DNA of 64,000 nucleotides. It comes from Kluyvera georgiana ATCC 51603 (GTDB lineage: Bacteria > Pseudomonadota > Gammaproteobacteria > Enterobacterales > Enterobacteriaceae). Every line of letters begins with the position of its first letter. The stretch's first letter is position 1. Shown here piece by piece: positions 56,990-64,000 of the stretch. The position numbers were made by a program, and so were the translations under genes. Where the stretch lies: contig NZ_LXEU01000015.1 in assembly GCF_001654985.1 (NCBI RefSeq), positions 180,567 to 244,566 of the forward strand. The letters are read 5' to 3'. Under the pieces are notes generated by a model, which was not told the origin of the DNA, did no database searches, and worked only from the letters and a program-made list of their open reading frames with translations.

Positions 56990-57961
56990 ATGAGTAAACC
57001 CATCAAGCGGCTGGAAATCATCAAAAATGCCATTGAACTGGAAGATGATGAGATCATTGCCAGTCAGATTTCGCACCTGAAAGGCGACATTGACGATCCC
57101 GCGATTGACGCCATCATTCAGGCTCTTGAGGCCCGGCGCTATGGCGAGGCGATGAACGCCATCGTCAGTTGGCTGCAAAGCCAGCGCTCGATGACTCAAT
57201 GGCAGGATCCGCGCGTTGCGGCCAGCAAGCTGGAGCTAAAAGCGCTGGAAACCCAGTTGCAGGCGCTGCTTGATGCCAGAAACGCAAGGCTGACCCAGCT
57301 TGATGAGTTTAACGATCTTTATATGCAGCATCTGGGGCCGCTGATGGCCGAGGTGCTGAGGCTGAGAAAGATCCTGGCGGAAGCCTCGCTGCGCAAGCGC
57401 GCTGAAATGTGCCATGACGAAGATACCCGTGAACGCCGTGCGCGTGACGAAGCGCGCGAGCAGTATGAAACCTGGCGCGATCAGCAGCAAAAAGCGCAAA
57501 AACGCCGCGAACATCATGAAAATATGGCGCAGGAGGATCGTCAGGAACTCAAACGATTGTGGCGCCAGGCGAGTAAGCTTTGTCACCCGGATCTGGTCGA
57601 CGATGCGCTGAAGGCAGAGGCTAACGAGATGATGGCCCAGCTCAACCAGGCCAGACAGCGCGGCGATCTGCCGACTATTCGTAACCTGCTAGCCCGACTG
57701 ATGCGTGAGCATGAGCCAATGATGGCGAGCGAAAGACTGAACGATCTCACGCTACTGCTGCGTAAAATCAGCGCCACGCAGCAGCAAATTGCCAGCCTGC
57801 AGGCCGAAATGCTCGCGCTTGAGAAAGAGAAATCCTGGCTGCTGGTATCCACGCTTGCCGACCCGCAGGCCTATTTCCGCCAGCAGGAAAAAGCGCTGTC
57901 GAACACGATCGCCACTCTGCGCAAGCGCATCTTTGAGTCAGGGTTGGATGAGGTGGCTTAG
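56990..57961 (+). CDS. J-domain protein of unknown role
   Basis: This 323-residue protein has a long charged helical N-terminal half (coiled coil, about residues 75-185) and a J-domain-like segment with the HPD tripeptide at residues 199-201 (SKLCHPDLVDD). HPD is the contact point with DnaK-type Hsp70. A second coiled coil follows (about 255-320). The helix placement differs from DnaJ and from HscB, and no zinc finger is seen. It is a single gene next to the tRNA-Phe integration site. Its client and Hsp70 partner are unknown. The ribosome site is weak. Confidence 0.75.
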   Translation: MSKPIKRLEIIKNAIELEDDEIIASQISHLKGDIDDPAIDAIIQALEARRYGEAMNAIVSWLQSQRSMTQWQDPRVAASKLELKALETQLQALLDARNARLTQLDEFNDLYMQHLGPLMAEVLRLRKILAEASLRKRAEMCHDEDTRERRARDEAREQYETWRDQQQKAQKRREHHENMAQEDRQELKRLWRQASKLCHPDLVDDALKAEANEMMAQLNQARQRGDLPTIRNLLARLMREHEPMMASERLNDLTLLLRKISATQQQIASLQAEMLALEKEKSWLLVSTLADPQAYFRQQEKALSNTIATLRKRIFESGLDEVA

Positions 57962-58006
57962 CCATTGCGGGAAGCGGAACTTTACCGGAATGCCAGAAAG
58001 CAAAAA

Positions 58007-58029
58007 CCCAGCCATAGGCTGGGTTTTCT
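58007..58029. terminator. Terminator at the tRNA-Phe 3' side
   Basis: The perfect stem AAACCCAGCC / GGCTGGGTTT with loop ATA is flanked by an A run on one side and T's on the other, so it can terminate transcription in both directions: from the J-domain gene and from the tRNA-Phe gene that once lay here. Confidence 0.75.
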
Positions 58030-58036
58030 GAATAAG

Positions 58037-58085
58037 TGGTGCCCGGACTCGGAATCGAACCAAGGACACGGGGATTTTCAATCCC
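58037..58085 (-). repeat. att site: 49-bp 3' fragment of tRNA-Phe
   Basis: On the minus strand this matches the last 49 bases of enterobacterial tRNA-Phe (GAA), including the anticodon loop, the T-arm with GGTTCGATTCC and the encoded CCA end. Beyond 58085 the match stops, so the D-arm and 5' acceptor strand are missing. This is the duplicated attachment site left when an island integrates into the 3' end of pheV/pheU. The whole tRNA gene should lie at the opposite end of the island, to the right of the window. Confidence 0.85.
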
Positions 58086-58435
58086 TTCAAAAAAGGCAAA
58101 ATGCTACATCAGCACTAACAGTTTTTTACTGGTTTGCCTTGAAGAAAAATCCAGATGGGTGAAGTTATTTTCCTGAATAGCTCAAAAAATGGACATTTTT
58201 AACGACCAGAAAGCTACCATCTAGATGAGGCTTGTCACTAAAAATCAATCGGGGCCAGGATACCCCCTAGGTGCTCTGTAGTTGCAGGCTCATCCATCGT
58301 TAACAATGTATATTTTATAACTCGCGACTGATAAAAAGTGATGCTATCTTACTATGTAGCGAATTTTTATGGTGTTGTAATTGAAGACTATTTATTTTAA
58401 GTACCTTATACACGGACTCGTCAGGAGAGGGATTA
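58086..58435. other. Island edge without genes
   Basis: This 350-bp stretch between the att fragment and the EAL gene shows no credible open frame. The base composition shifts to AT-rich from here. A promoter for the EAL gene should lie in 58300-58420. Confidence 0.6.
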
Positions 58436-59953
58436 ATGAATACTCAATTCTCACTTAGGGTGTTTTTTCCTGTAGTGACTGTGTTGGTTGTACTGCTGAT
58501 CGCAAACTATTTCGTCAGGCATTTGCAACATCAGGAACAGAGTCAAATGGGCAAGGGGTTGTTACGTTATTCTGAGGATGTCAGTCAGCAGTTAGCCAGT
58601 GCGCTTATGGATGCCAGGCATACAGGGGTAACAAACTGTTCTCCCGATAGTCTGAATGCATTAAGGAATATTCGTTATAAGTACAAGTATCTTGATGATA
58701 TTGGAATTATTGACTCTGGTTCACTTGCCTGTACAGCAAACTGGGGAATACTGATAAATAAAATACCACTACCTTCTTATTTCTATACAACTCCCAGCAA
58801 TTATCGTATTTATAAATTTGATGATAATGTTAAGTTTGTAAAATCAAATTATAAAGCTACTGTTCTTGATAACTTCGTGGTATTTAACTCTGCGTTATCA
58901 TTCACTAACTTCCTCACTTTTCCTCCGGATTATTTTATGTCACTGAATACCAGAGATGGAAATGAGTTATTCTATACAGTCGGTAAAAAAACTGATAATG
59001 GAAGAGCTTTGTGGAGATCAATGTTTGATGTTGAAACGAAAGAATGTAGTTCAGTAAGAGATCTATGCGTATTAACCCTCAGGACAGATGGTGGCTTACT
59101 GTCCCTGTCCTTATTCCTGAATTTTATTTTATTAGTTACCGGTGGAATCTGCGGCGGGCTATTAGCATCCTGGATTGGTAACCAAATAAATGAAAGTAAA
59201 TCACTGGAGAGGCGTTTTCTGTATGCATTGAAGCATAAGAAGCTTCGTATGGAGTACCAGCCAATTGTGCGAGGGAGAGAGGGGGTTGTCGGGTTTGAGG
59301 CATTGCTCAGGTGGCAGGATGAGTATTTTGGCTCCGTTTCCCCAGAACTCTTTATTGGGATTTCCAGTAAACTTGGACAGTATCATCGGGTGGCTGATTT
59401 TGTGATGGAGTGCTCACTTAATGAAATGGGCGCTTATCTTATCAATAACCCTGAAATAAAATTATCAATTAATGTAGGTGATGAAGAAATAAGTAGTACT
59501 ACCTATTTAAAACGGTTATGCAACGAATGTTCATCCAGAGGTATCAGAAATCGTCAGATAAAACTGGAAGTAACCGAGCGAGTGAGCCTTGAATCATCAG
59601 TTATTGCTTCATTTTGTAAGACCGCGAAGAGGTTGGGCTTCTTTGTTTCTCTTCATGATTTCGGAACGGGAAACAGTAATATTTCCTGGTTAATAGAATT
59701 TGATTTCGATGAGGTAAAGATTGACAAATTCTTTGTCAGTAATATTGATGATCCTTTAAAACAAAAAATGCTTTTATCTATAGTTTCTGGTTTACGTAAG
59801 ACGGGTAAGTCGTTGGTGTTTGAAGGGGTAGAGACAGAGGGACAATTTGAATTTATATGTGGCCTGGATGAGCGTTTTTGCATTCAGGGATGGTATATCA
59901 GGAAATCTGTTGGAGCTAACATAGTTGGCGAATTATTGAATGGTGGTGTTTGA
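58436..59953 (+). CDS. CSS-EAL membrane protein (putative cyclic-di-GMP phosphodiesterase or degenerate regulator)
   Basis: The 505-residue protein has an N-terminal membrane helix (~10-30), a periplasmic CSS-type domain (conserved Cys68 and Cys99, 40-220), a second helix (~222-247) and a cytoplasmic EAL domain (~260-500). In CSS-EAL enzymes the cysteines sense the periplasmic redox state. Most EAL residues are kept (Glu288 in EALLRW, Asn346, Glu378, Lys428, Glu463/466, Gln484). However, the metal-binding DDFG motif reads HDFG (His407), so catalysis may be weak or lost. AGGAGAGGG precedes the ATG. A LuxR-type gene follows. Confidence 0.85.
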   Translation: MNTQFSLRVFFPVVTVLVVLLIANYFVRHLQHQEQSQMGKGLLRYSEDVSQQLASALMDARHTGVTNCSPDSLNALRNIRYKYKYLDDIGIIDSGSLACTANWGILINKIPLPSYFYTTPSNYRIYKFDDNVKFVKSNYKATVLDNFVVFNSALSFTNFLTFPPDYFMSLNTRDGNELFYTVGKKTDNGRALWRSMFDVETKECSSVRDLCVLTLRTDGGLLSLSLFLNFILLVTGGICGGLLASWIGNQINESKSLERRFLYALKHKKLRMEYQPIVRGREGVVGFEALLRWQDEYFGSVSPELFIGISSKLGQYHRVADFVMECSLNEMGAYLINNPEIKLSINVGDEEISSTTYLKRLCNECSSRGIRNRQIKLEVTERVSLESSVIASFCKTAKRLGFFVSLHDFGTGNSNISWLIEFDFDEVKIDKFFVSNIDDPLKQKMLLSIVSGLRKTGKSLVFEGVETEGQFEFICGLDERFCIQGWYIRKSVGANIVGELLNGGV

Positions 59954-60033
59954 TTTAAAACATAATGAGTTATTGAGTGTAAAATACACCAACTCAGTTT
60001 TATAAAAACCATGTGGGAGCGGAGTGAGGCGTA

Positions 60034-60534
60034 GTGGTTATTTTATCCGATAACTCATATTTAAAGGTCGGTTTGGAAACTATTTATAACTCAAAGAAAA
60101 ACAAATTGCCATTTGATTTGCTTATTCTTGATGCTGGCAACGGTGATTTGTATGTGATGGATTTTAGATTTGTTAACGATAGCATAGGTTTTGAGCCGAT
60201 CAGTGTTTTTGCGCAATGTCGTAATTCTCTGTACTTCAGAAAATCCGATATTGATGGATGGCATCAGGAAATTCTCACAAACAGGAATATAAAAAAATCC
60301 ATGCCCGTTCAGGTTGTTCTGACCTCTCGTGAAGTCATGGTTATGCAGGAAACACTGCAGGGGAAGCATAGGAAAGATATTGCTGCAGAGGCAGGGATTA
60401 GTGATAAAACTGTAAGTTTGCATAAAATGAATGCATTACGAAAGTTGAATATGGGGAGTATTGCGGAGTTTTATTCAGAATATAAGCGGTGGGAGGCTTT
60501 GTGGGTGAGGTTAAGTGAGGTTTATGCCAGGTAA
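60034..60534 (+). CDS. LuxR-type transcriptional regulator (island)
   Basis: This 166-residue protein ends in a LuxR helix-turn-helix (about residues 95-150: LTSREVMVMQETLQGKHRKDIAAEAGISDKTVSLHKMNALRKL). The N-terminal 90 residues resemble a response-regulator-like fold without the phospho-acceptor pocket. It starts with GTG after GAGG at 60025-60028. It lies 80 bp downstream of the CSS-EAL gene on the same strand, so both are probably co-transcribed. It may control a fimbrial or biofilm gene, as similar pairs do, but no target is visible in the window. Confidence 0.8.
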   Translation: MVILSDNSYLKVGLETIYNSKKNKLPFDLLILDAGNGDLYVMDFRFVNDSIGFEPISVFAQCRNSLYFRKSDIDGWHQEILTNRNIKKSMPVQVVLTSREVMVMQETLQGKHRKDIAAEAGISDKTVSLHKMNALRKLNMGSIAEFYSEYKRWEALWVRLSEVYAR

Positions 60535-60628
60535 ATCATATGGTTATATTAATTGAAATGTTATTAATTTTTATTTTTGGAGCTGTTTTGCAATTTTTTT
60601 TCTGTTCTTGTGGCAGACGGTGGGCGCT

Positions 60629-61057
60629 CTATTTTTTATTTTCAATGGTAACATTCAATGCACTCTTCATGCTTACATTTTTATCAGTGACGCTACTCGC
60701 TGCTTTCTTTATGGCCATGTTCATTGCAATGGCAGTGACAGGCTTAACTTTAAATTTTACCCGATTAGATCTGCTTTGGAATACATATATATCATCAGGG
60801 TTTGACTCCTTTCTTCGTTTTAAAATATACTTAACTCTGCTGTTTATGAGCATTTTTTTTGGTAGAAATCGTTGTGTTCCTGGTAAGTGTAACCTGTCTT
60901 CTCTAATGTCAGAGTATCGTATTTTTATAATCCGGCTACATTGAGAGTGAATTAAAAATAAGACCATCCATAAGTCGGCCCATGTATCTGAAATCTCCAG
61001 TAATTCATCATGAATTTTTATGAACTCTGAATATGTTAGTGAATCTGACTTTGCCAT
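60629..61057 (-). pseudogene. Truncated FimB-like tyrosine recombinase
   Basis: The 142-residue product resembles the N-terminal two-thirds of small tyrosine recombinases such as FimB (about 200 residues): LTYSEFIKIHDELLEI, then a segment aligning with the first catalytic arginine box, SDIREDRLHLPG, and VFQSRSNRVKF. The first catalytic arginine appears as Gln or Ser (HSQCSRIIKIRYSDI), and the frame stops before the HxLR and Tyr motifs. It is therefore probably a non-catalytic remnant or a DNA-binding derivative. No clear ribosome site precedes it. An opposite-strand hydrophobic frame is judged a shadow. Confidence 0.6.
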
Positions 61058-61344
61058 TTTAAGTGATTACGTTATGTGTTAATTTTCTGATATATTACTA
61101 CGTTTGTTATTTTCAATCAATTCATCTCCTGTGGTGATGGCTCTGATTTATGGTGATGGAGGGTTGCAGCCAGATTGTGAGTCAGATTAGGCCTCTAAGT
61201 TTGTAGGGGGGTATGGTCTACAATAGATTATAGTTTTCCTTTTTCCTGATGACTATCGGTAACTTTTTTCATTGTATAATCTAAATCGTAAGTGAAGACT
61301 CGACAGTAAATCTGTTTTATCAGAGTATGACTAAATTGGAATGT
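61058..61344. other. AT-rich gap in the island
   Basis: This ~290-bp stretch between the recombinase remnant and the small-transcript candidate contains no convincing gene. No repeats are seen. Confidence 0.5.
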
Positions 61345-61562
61345 TATAGAAAAAAGAAGCCTGTTTGCGAAACAGGCACCAAAGGATTAAGAGTAATTTA
61401 CTTTTTATTATTTTTGATGCCGGGTCCCTCCCGGTGAGCTCTCCAGCCATAGAGCCCGCGCTCTCGTTTACGATTCTCATCAGAGAAATTCGACTGTGCG
61501 CCCCACCGCATAGGGGGATACATCACAGATGAAAATATAATATGTCTCATGAAAAACGTCAA
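61345..61562 (-). ncRNA. Candidate small RNA / micro-ORF gene with own promoter and terminator
   Basis: On the minus strand a promoter-like pair, TTGACG (61557-61562) and TATATT (61534-61539) with a 17-bp spacer, lies ~180 bp upstream of a strong Rho-independent terminator: the 8-bp stem GCCTGTTT / AAACAGGC at 61359-61377 followed by TTCTTTTTTC. Between them are GC-rich hairpins (CCGGG-AGGGA-CCCGG at 61421-61435 and GCTCT...AGAGC nearby) in otherwise AT-rich DNA. A 41-codon frame (61398-61523, starting MYPPMRWGAQ) almost coincides with the predicted +1. It could be a small RNA, a leaderless micro-protein gene or both. Confidence 0.5.
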
Positions 61563-61676
61563 TATATCAGATGTTGAAGTATAGATTTATTCATAAGTGT
61601 TTAGTCTTTTTCCTGAAGAAGGTACCCATGATGTAGTGGGATTACTTTATCGCATTAACAGTCTAAGATGTGCTTT

Positions 61677-62231
61677 TTATTTTCTTTTATCCTCTTCAAG
61701 ACGTACAGTTTTTAAATGCTTGTCGGTGAAGGTCAGGATAGTTACTCCCTCTTCAGTATTCATGAATCCAGTGCCGTTTATCATCATGATCAGTCGTTCC
61801 TTGCCGCGGAAGACTTCATAGTACTTGCCTGCTGCGCATGACATGGTTTTAGCACAATCCAGACCATTTAACGAAGAGACATCAAACACCTGATCTTTAG
61901 TTGCTACTGGCTTACCGTACTCCTTCGACAGCATTTCATCGAGTTGCATGAATGTGTGTTTGCCGACGTTTGTCGTCATGCTCGACTCTACTTTTCCGTC
62001 AATTAAACCACCGGTGGTATGCGGTTCTTTACCTTCAGGTGCCATTTTGTCAAACAGCGCGAACGCTTCGATGTCTGGAGTTCTCTTTTCAAAGAGAGCA
62101 CTGTACTGGCTCTCAAGGGTACTTTTATCTTTCCCGATTAACGTTATTTTGTCGATATCAGACTCATTGCAGCCTGTCAGTGTGAATGCAACTGCCAGAG
62201 AAATGAGGGTAAAGACTCTGATTTTTATCAT
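61677..62231 (-). CDS. Putative lipoprotein of unknown function
   Basis: The 184-residue protein has a lipoprotein signal peptide with a lipobox (FTLTGC, Cys at residue ~21) and a soluble domain with three further cysteines (CAKTMSCAAG). The position +2 residue is Asn, so outer-membrane sorting is plausible. No conserved domain is recognised. It lies between island remnants and has an AT-rich base composition. The ribosome site is weak (GAG). Secretion-related or stress-related lipoproteins are possible, but nothing points to one. Confidence 0.65.
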   Translation of the reverse strand: MIKIRVFTLISLAVAFTLTGCNESDIDKITLIGKDKSTLESQYSALFEKRTPDIEAFALFDKMAPEGKEPHTTGGLIDGKVESSMTTNVGKHTFMQLDEMLSKEYGKPVATKDQVFDVSSLNGLDCAKTMSCAAGKYYEVFRGKERLIMMINGTGFMNTEEGVTILTFTDKHLKTVRLEEDKRK

Positions 62232-62395
62232 TTATTTTATCTCAATGGCTGACTGTTACGTTGCTGCTACCCACATGCAGCAGCCTAAGAACATGCTGAG
62301 GCTGCTTAATCCGATTTGAGAGAACGGAGCAATCGTCGTAAAAGCGCCTCAAATTATTTCCTTCATTATATTACGAAATATTTCCACCGATCCCT

Positions 62396-63010
62396 TTAAA
62401 TTTTTCGATAAACGCCCCAATTTTCTGGAATACGGTCTGCTTTTTCGTTTTGTACTGAGGATTCAACGGACTGAGCTTTGGTAGCATCGCCGGTTGCCGC
62501 ATCGGTAAAGCCCTGCATGTACTCTTCGTAGCTTTTTTCCAGTACCACATTCCTGGTGTTTTTGTCGCCAAAAAGAGTGATGGCATCAATGGTCGGACGC
62601 TCCTAGTCCCTGAAAGTCACGATATTGCCGAAGGTTTTGGTTGCATCATAGATACGGTTGGTGCGTGAGAATGCCTGCATCAGACCGTGATAACGCAGGT
62701 TTTTGTCAACGAACAGAGTATTCAGCGTCGGGGCATCAAAGCCGGTTAAGAACATCCCCACCACGATGAGAAGGTCAATATCCTGATTTTTCACTCGTTG
62801 AGCTAAATTGCGGTAGTAGTTCTGGAAACCGTTACTGTCGGTGCTGAAATTGGTTTTAAAGTGGTTGTTATAGTCATTAATGGCTGAATCCAGGAATTCC
62901 TTTGCGCTGCTGTTCATCGCGCTGGTATCAAAGCTTTCGTCAGTAATATCACCAATAGCGCTTTGCTCTTCATTTGCAGCAAAGGAGAAGATGGTTGCCA
63001 CCCGAAGGCG
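62396..63010 (-). pseudogene. hsdR: hsdR remnant (type I restriction endonuclease, C-terminal part)
   Basis: This is a fragment of the type I restriction HsdR subunit: [43 protein letters not shown] and [15 protein letters not shown] form the helicase C-terminal motifs. At 62603-62605 an amber codon (TAG) sits where the family continues with another residue; beyond it, in frame, are [35 protein letters not shown]. It stops at 62396. The N-terminal nuclease and first helicase half are missing. It is joined at its 5' side to an hsdS fragment. No active enzyme can be made. Confidence 0.85.
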
Positions 63011-63312
63011 TTTACCCAAGATTTACCACTGATACTAAATGCTATAGGCGTATTGCGAGCTAAAAGATTTACGCCATCTTCAGAAATCAGTAAAAAATCA
63101 CCATCAAAAATGTAGTCTTTAACATAATCGACAATTCCAGAAGCGCCATAATAAGGAATACTTCTAGCTTCCCTCAGACCGCTGGTAATGGGTTTTCTTT
63201 TCGAATCAAGATTTTCCCCTATATCTCCAAGCATCTTCCACTCAACCTCACCCTCTTCAAAACTCAGCAACTGGTCACGATAATAGTTGTTGCGCATGGT
63301 AAGCTCAGCGGT
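63011..63312 (-). pseudogene. hsdS: hsdS remnant (type I specificity subunit), fused to hsdR fragment
   Basis: This fragment matches the central region of Hsd[30 protein letters not shown], then a target-recognition domain with [28 protein letters not shown] and ISGKSWVN. It breaks off at about 63010, where an out-of-frame hsdR fragment begins; both ends are therefore deletion joints. The other joint is the IS3-family remnant at 63313. With hsdR remnants downstream, the whole restriction locus is decayed. No hsdM gene is present in the window. Confidence 0.8.
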
Positions 63313-64000
63313 ATGGGCACACCACGATTTACACCTTAATTTAAGGAAGAAGCCGTCCATCAGATAACGGAACGCGGTTATTCCGTCGCCGAAGTTTCTG
63401 ATCGGCTGGGCGTTTCAGCACACAGTCTCTATAAGTGGTTACGGGCTATTAAACCCGATAACAGCGAGCAGCATGCCCGGGATTTACTGGAAGCGAAAAG
63501 CGAGATCCTGAAGCTCAGGGCACAGCTGAAGCGCACTGAGGAGGAACGGGACATTCTGAAAAAGGCCGCGCGGTACTTTGCAAGGGAGCCCGACTGAAGT
63601 ACCACTTTATCAATGAGCACCGGACTGTATGGGGTGTCATGACGATGTGTCGGGTGTTGTGCGTTGCCCGGGCTGGGTTTTATGCGTGGCTGCATAATCC
63701 GGTCTCTGCGCGGGATAAAGATAGCCAGCCTCTGCTGACGCTCATCCGCGATTCATCTTCCCTGAGCAGTGGCGTATATGGCTATCGTCGGGTTCATGGC
63801 GATCTGAATGAAATCGGTGAAACCTGCGGCAAAAACCGGGTGGGTCGTATTATGCAACTGAACCGGATTAAAGCCGTACGCGGCTATAAAGTTCCGCGTC
63901 GTATTGCTGGCCGACCCTCAGTGGTTGCCCCTAATCGCGTGCAGCGGCAGTTTACTGTTGTCCGGGCCAATCAGGTCTGGGTCACTGATATTACTTATAG
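63313..64000 (+). mobile_element. IS3-family insertion sequence remnant (orfA plus start of orfB)
   Basis: orfA runs from an ATG at 63313 to TGA at 63595-63597 and encodes the leucine-zipper/HTH protein of IS3 elements ([26 protein letters not shown]), but codon 9 is a TAA (63337-63339) where the family has an acidic residue, so it is broken. The A-rich stretch near 63555-63565 would be the -1 frameshift site. orfB follows in the -1 frame from 63597 and is open to the window end; it shows the first catalytic Asp region (VWVTDITY) of the DDE transposase. The 5' inverted repeat is not seen, so the left end is probably truncated. Confidence 0.82.

Noticed and set aside
58037..58085. Functional tRNA-Phe gene
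   Set aside because: Only the 3' 49 bases match; the D-arm and 5' acceptor strand are absent, so it is an att fragment and not a tRNA gene.
60540..60944. 134-codon hydrophobic frame on the plus strand after the island LuxR gene
   Set aside because: No ribosome binding site, and most of it lies antisense to the recombinase-like frame at 60629-61057, which shows family resemblance. The hydrophobic composition is what an antisense AT-rich frame would give.

Overview
The window is chromosomal DNA from a member of the Enterobacteriaceae, in the Enterobacter/Klebsiella/Citrobacter range. The backbone follows the E. coli order read in reverse: ygiN-mdaB-qseCB-ygiW-parC-plsC-ftsP-ygiQ-yqhG-dkgA-yqhD-yqhC-yghB-metC-exbBD-yqhA-yghZ-yghW-yghU-gss, ending at the tRNA-Phe (pheV-type) site. 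ParC, PlsC, YqhA, YqhD, FimH and Gss read almost like their E. coli counterparts. REP/BIME units and an ERIC element are also typical of enteric bacteria. I could not fix the species by eye.

Layout. 1-6.2 kb is a carbohydrate/uronate locus: the end of a TRAP transporter permease, an AraC regulator, a DUF2264 protein, an oligosaccharide symporter and a GH88 unsaturated uronyl hydrolase. 6.3-26 kb is conserved backbone: quinone redox (ygiN, mdaB), the QseBC two-component system with its ygiW neighbour and a likely QseB box, topoisomerase IV subunit A, PlsC, FtsP, YgiQ, aldehyde detoxification (dkgA, yqhD, yqhC), metC with MetJ boxes, and exbBD with a Fur box. 26-32 kb is accessory: a six-helix chemotaxis transducer, a xyloside symporter/GH43 xylosidase pair, and three genes I do not recognise. 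32-41.6 kb has yqhA, yghZ, yghW, yghU and gss, then an added PLP aminotransferase, an unlisted 29-codon membrane micro-protein and a YdeP-like molybdopterin oxidoreductase behind a hairpin-rich leader.

41.6-58 kb is also accessory. It holds a DUF1090 protein, a MurR/MurP/MurQ-like operon whose murQ is broken by an internal deletion, a DUF1971 cupin, a complete type 1 fimbrial operon (fimAICDFGH) preceded by a LuxR-type regulator rather than an invertible switch, a reverse transsulfuration pair (cystathionine beta-synthase plus gamma-lyase) with predicted MetJ boxes, and a J-domain protein.

From about 58,037 the sequence changes character. A 49-bp copy of the 3' end of tRNA-Phe marks the distal edge of an integrated island, and the DNA becomes AT-rich. 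The island holds a CSS-EAL protein with an altered metal-binding motif, a LuxR-type regulator, a truncated FimB-like recombinase, a small transcript candidate with its own promoter and terminator, a lipoprotein, a decayed type I restriction locus (hsdS/hsdR fusion with an amber codon) and an IS3-family remnant that runs off the window. The intact tRNA-Phe gene and the island integrase should lie to the right, outside the window.
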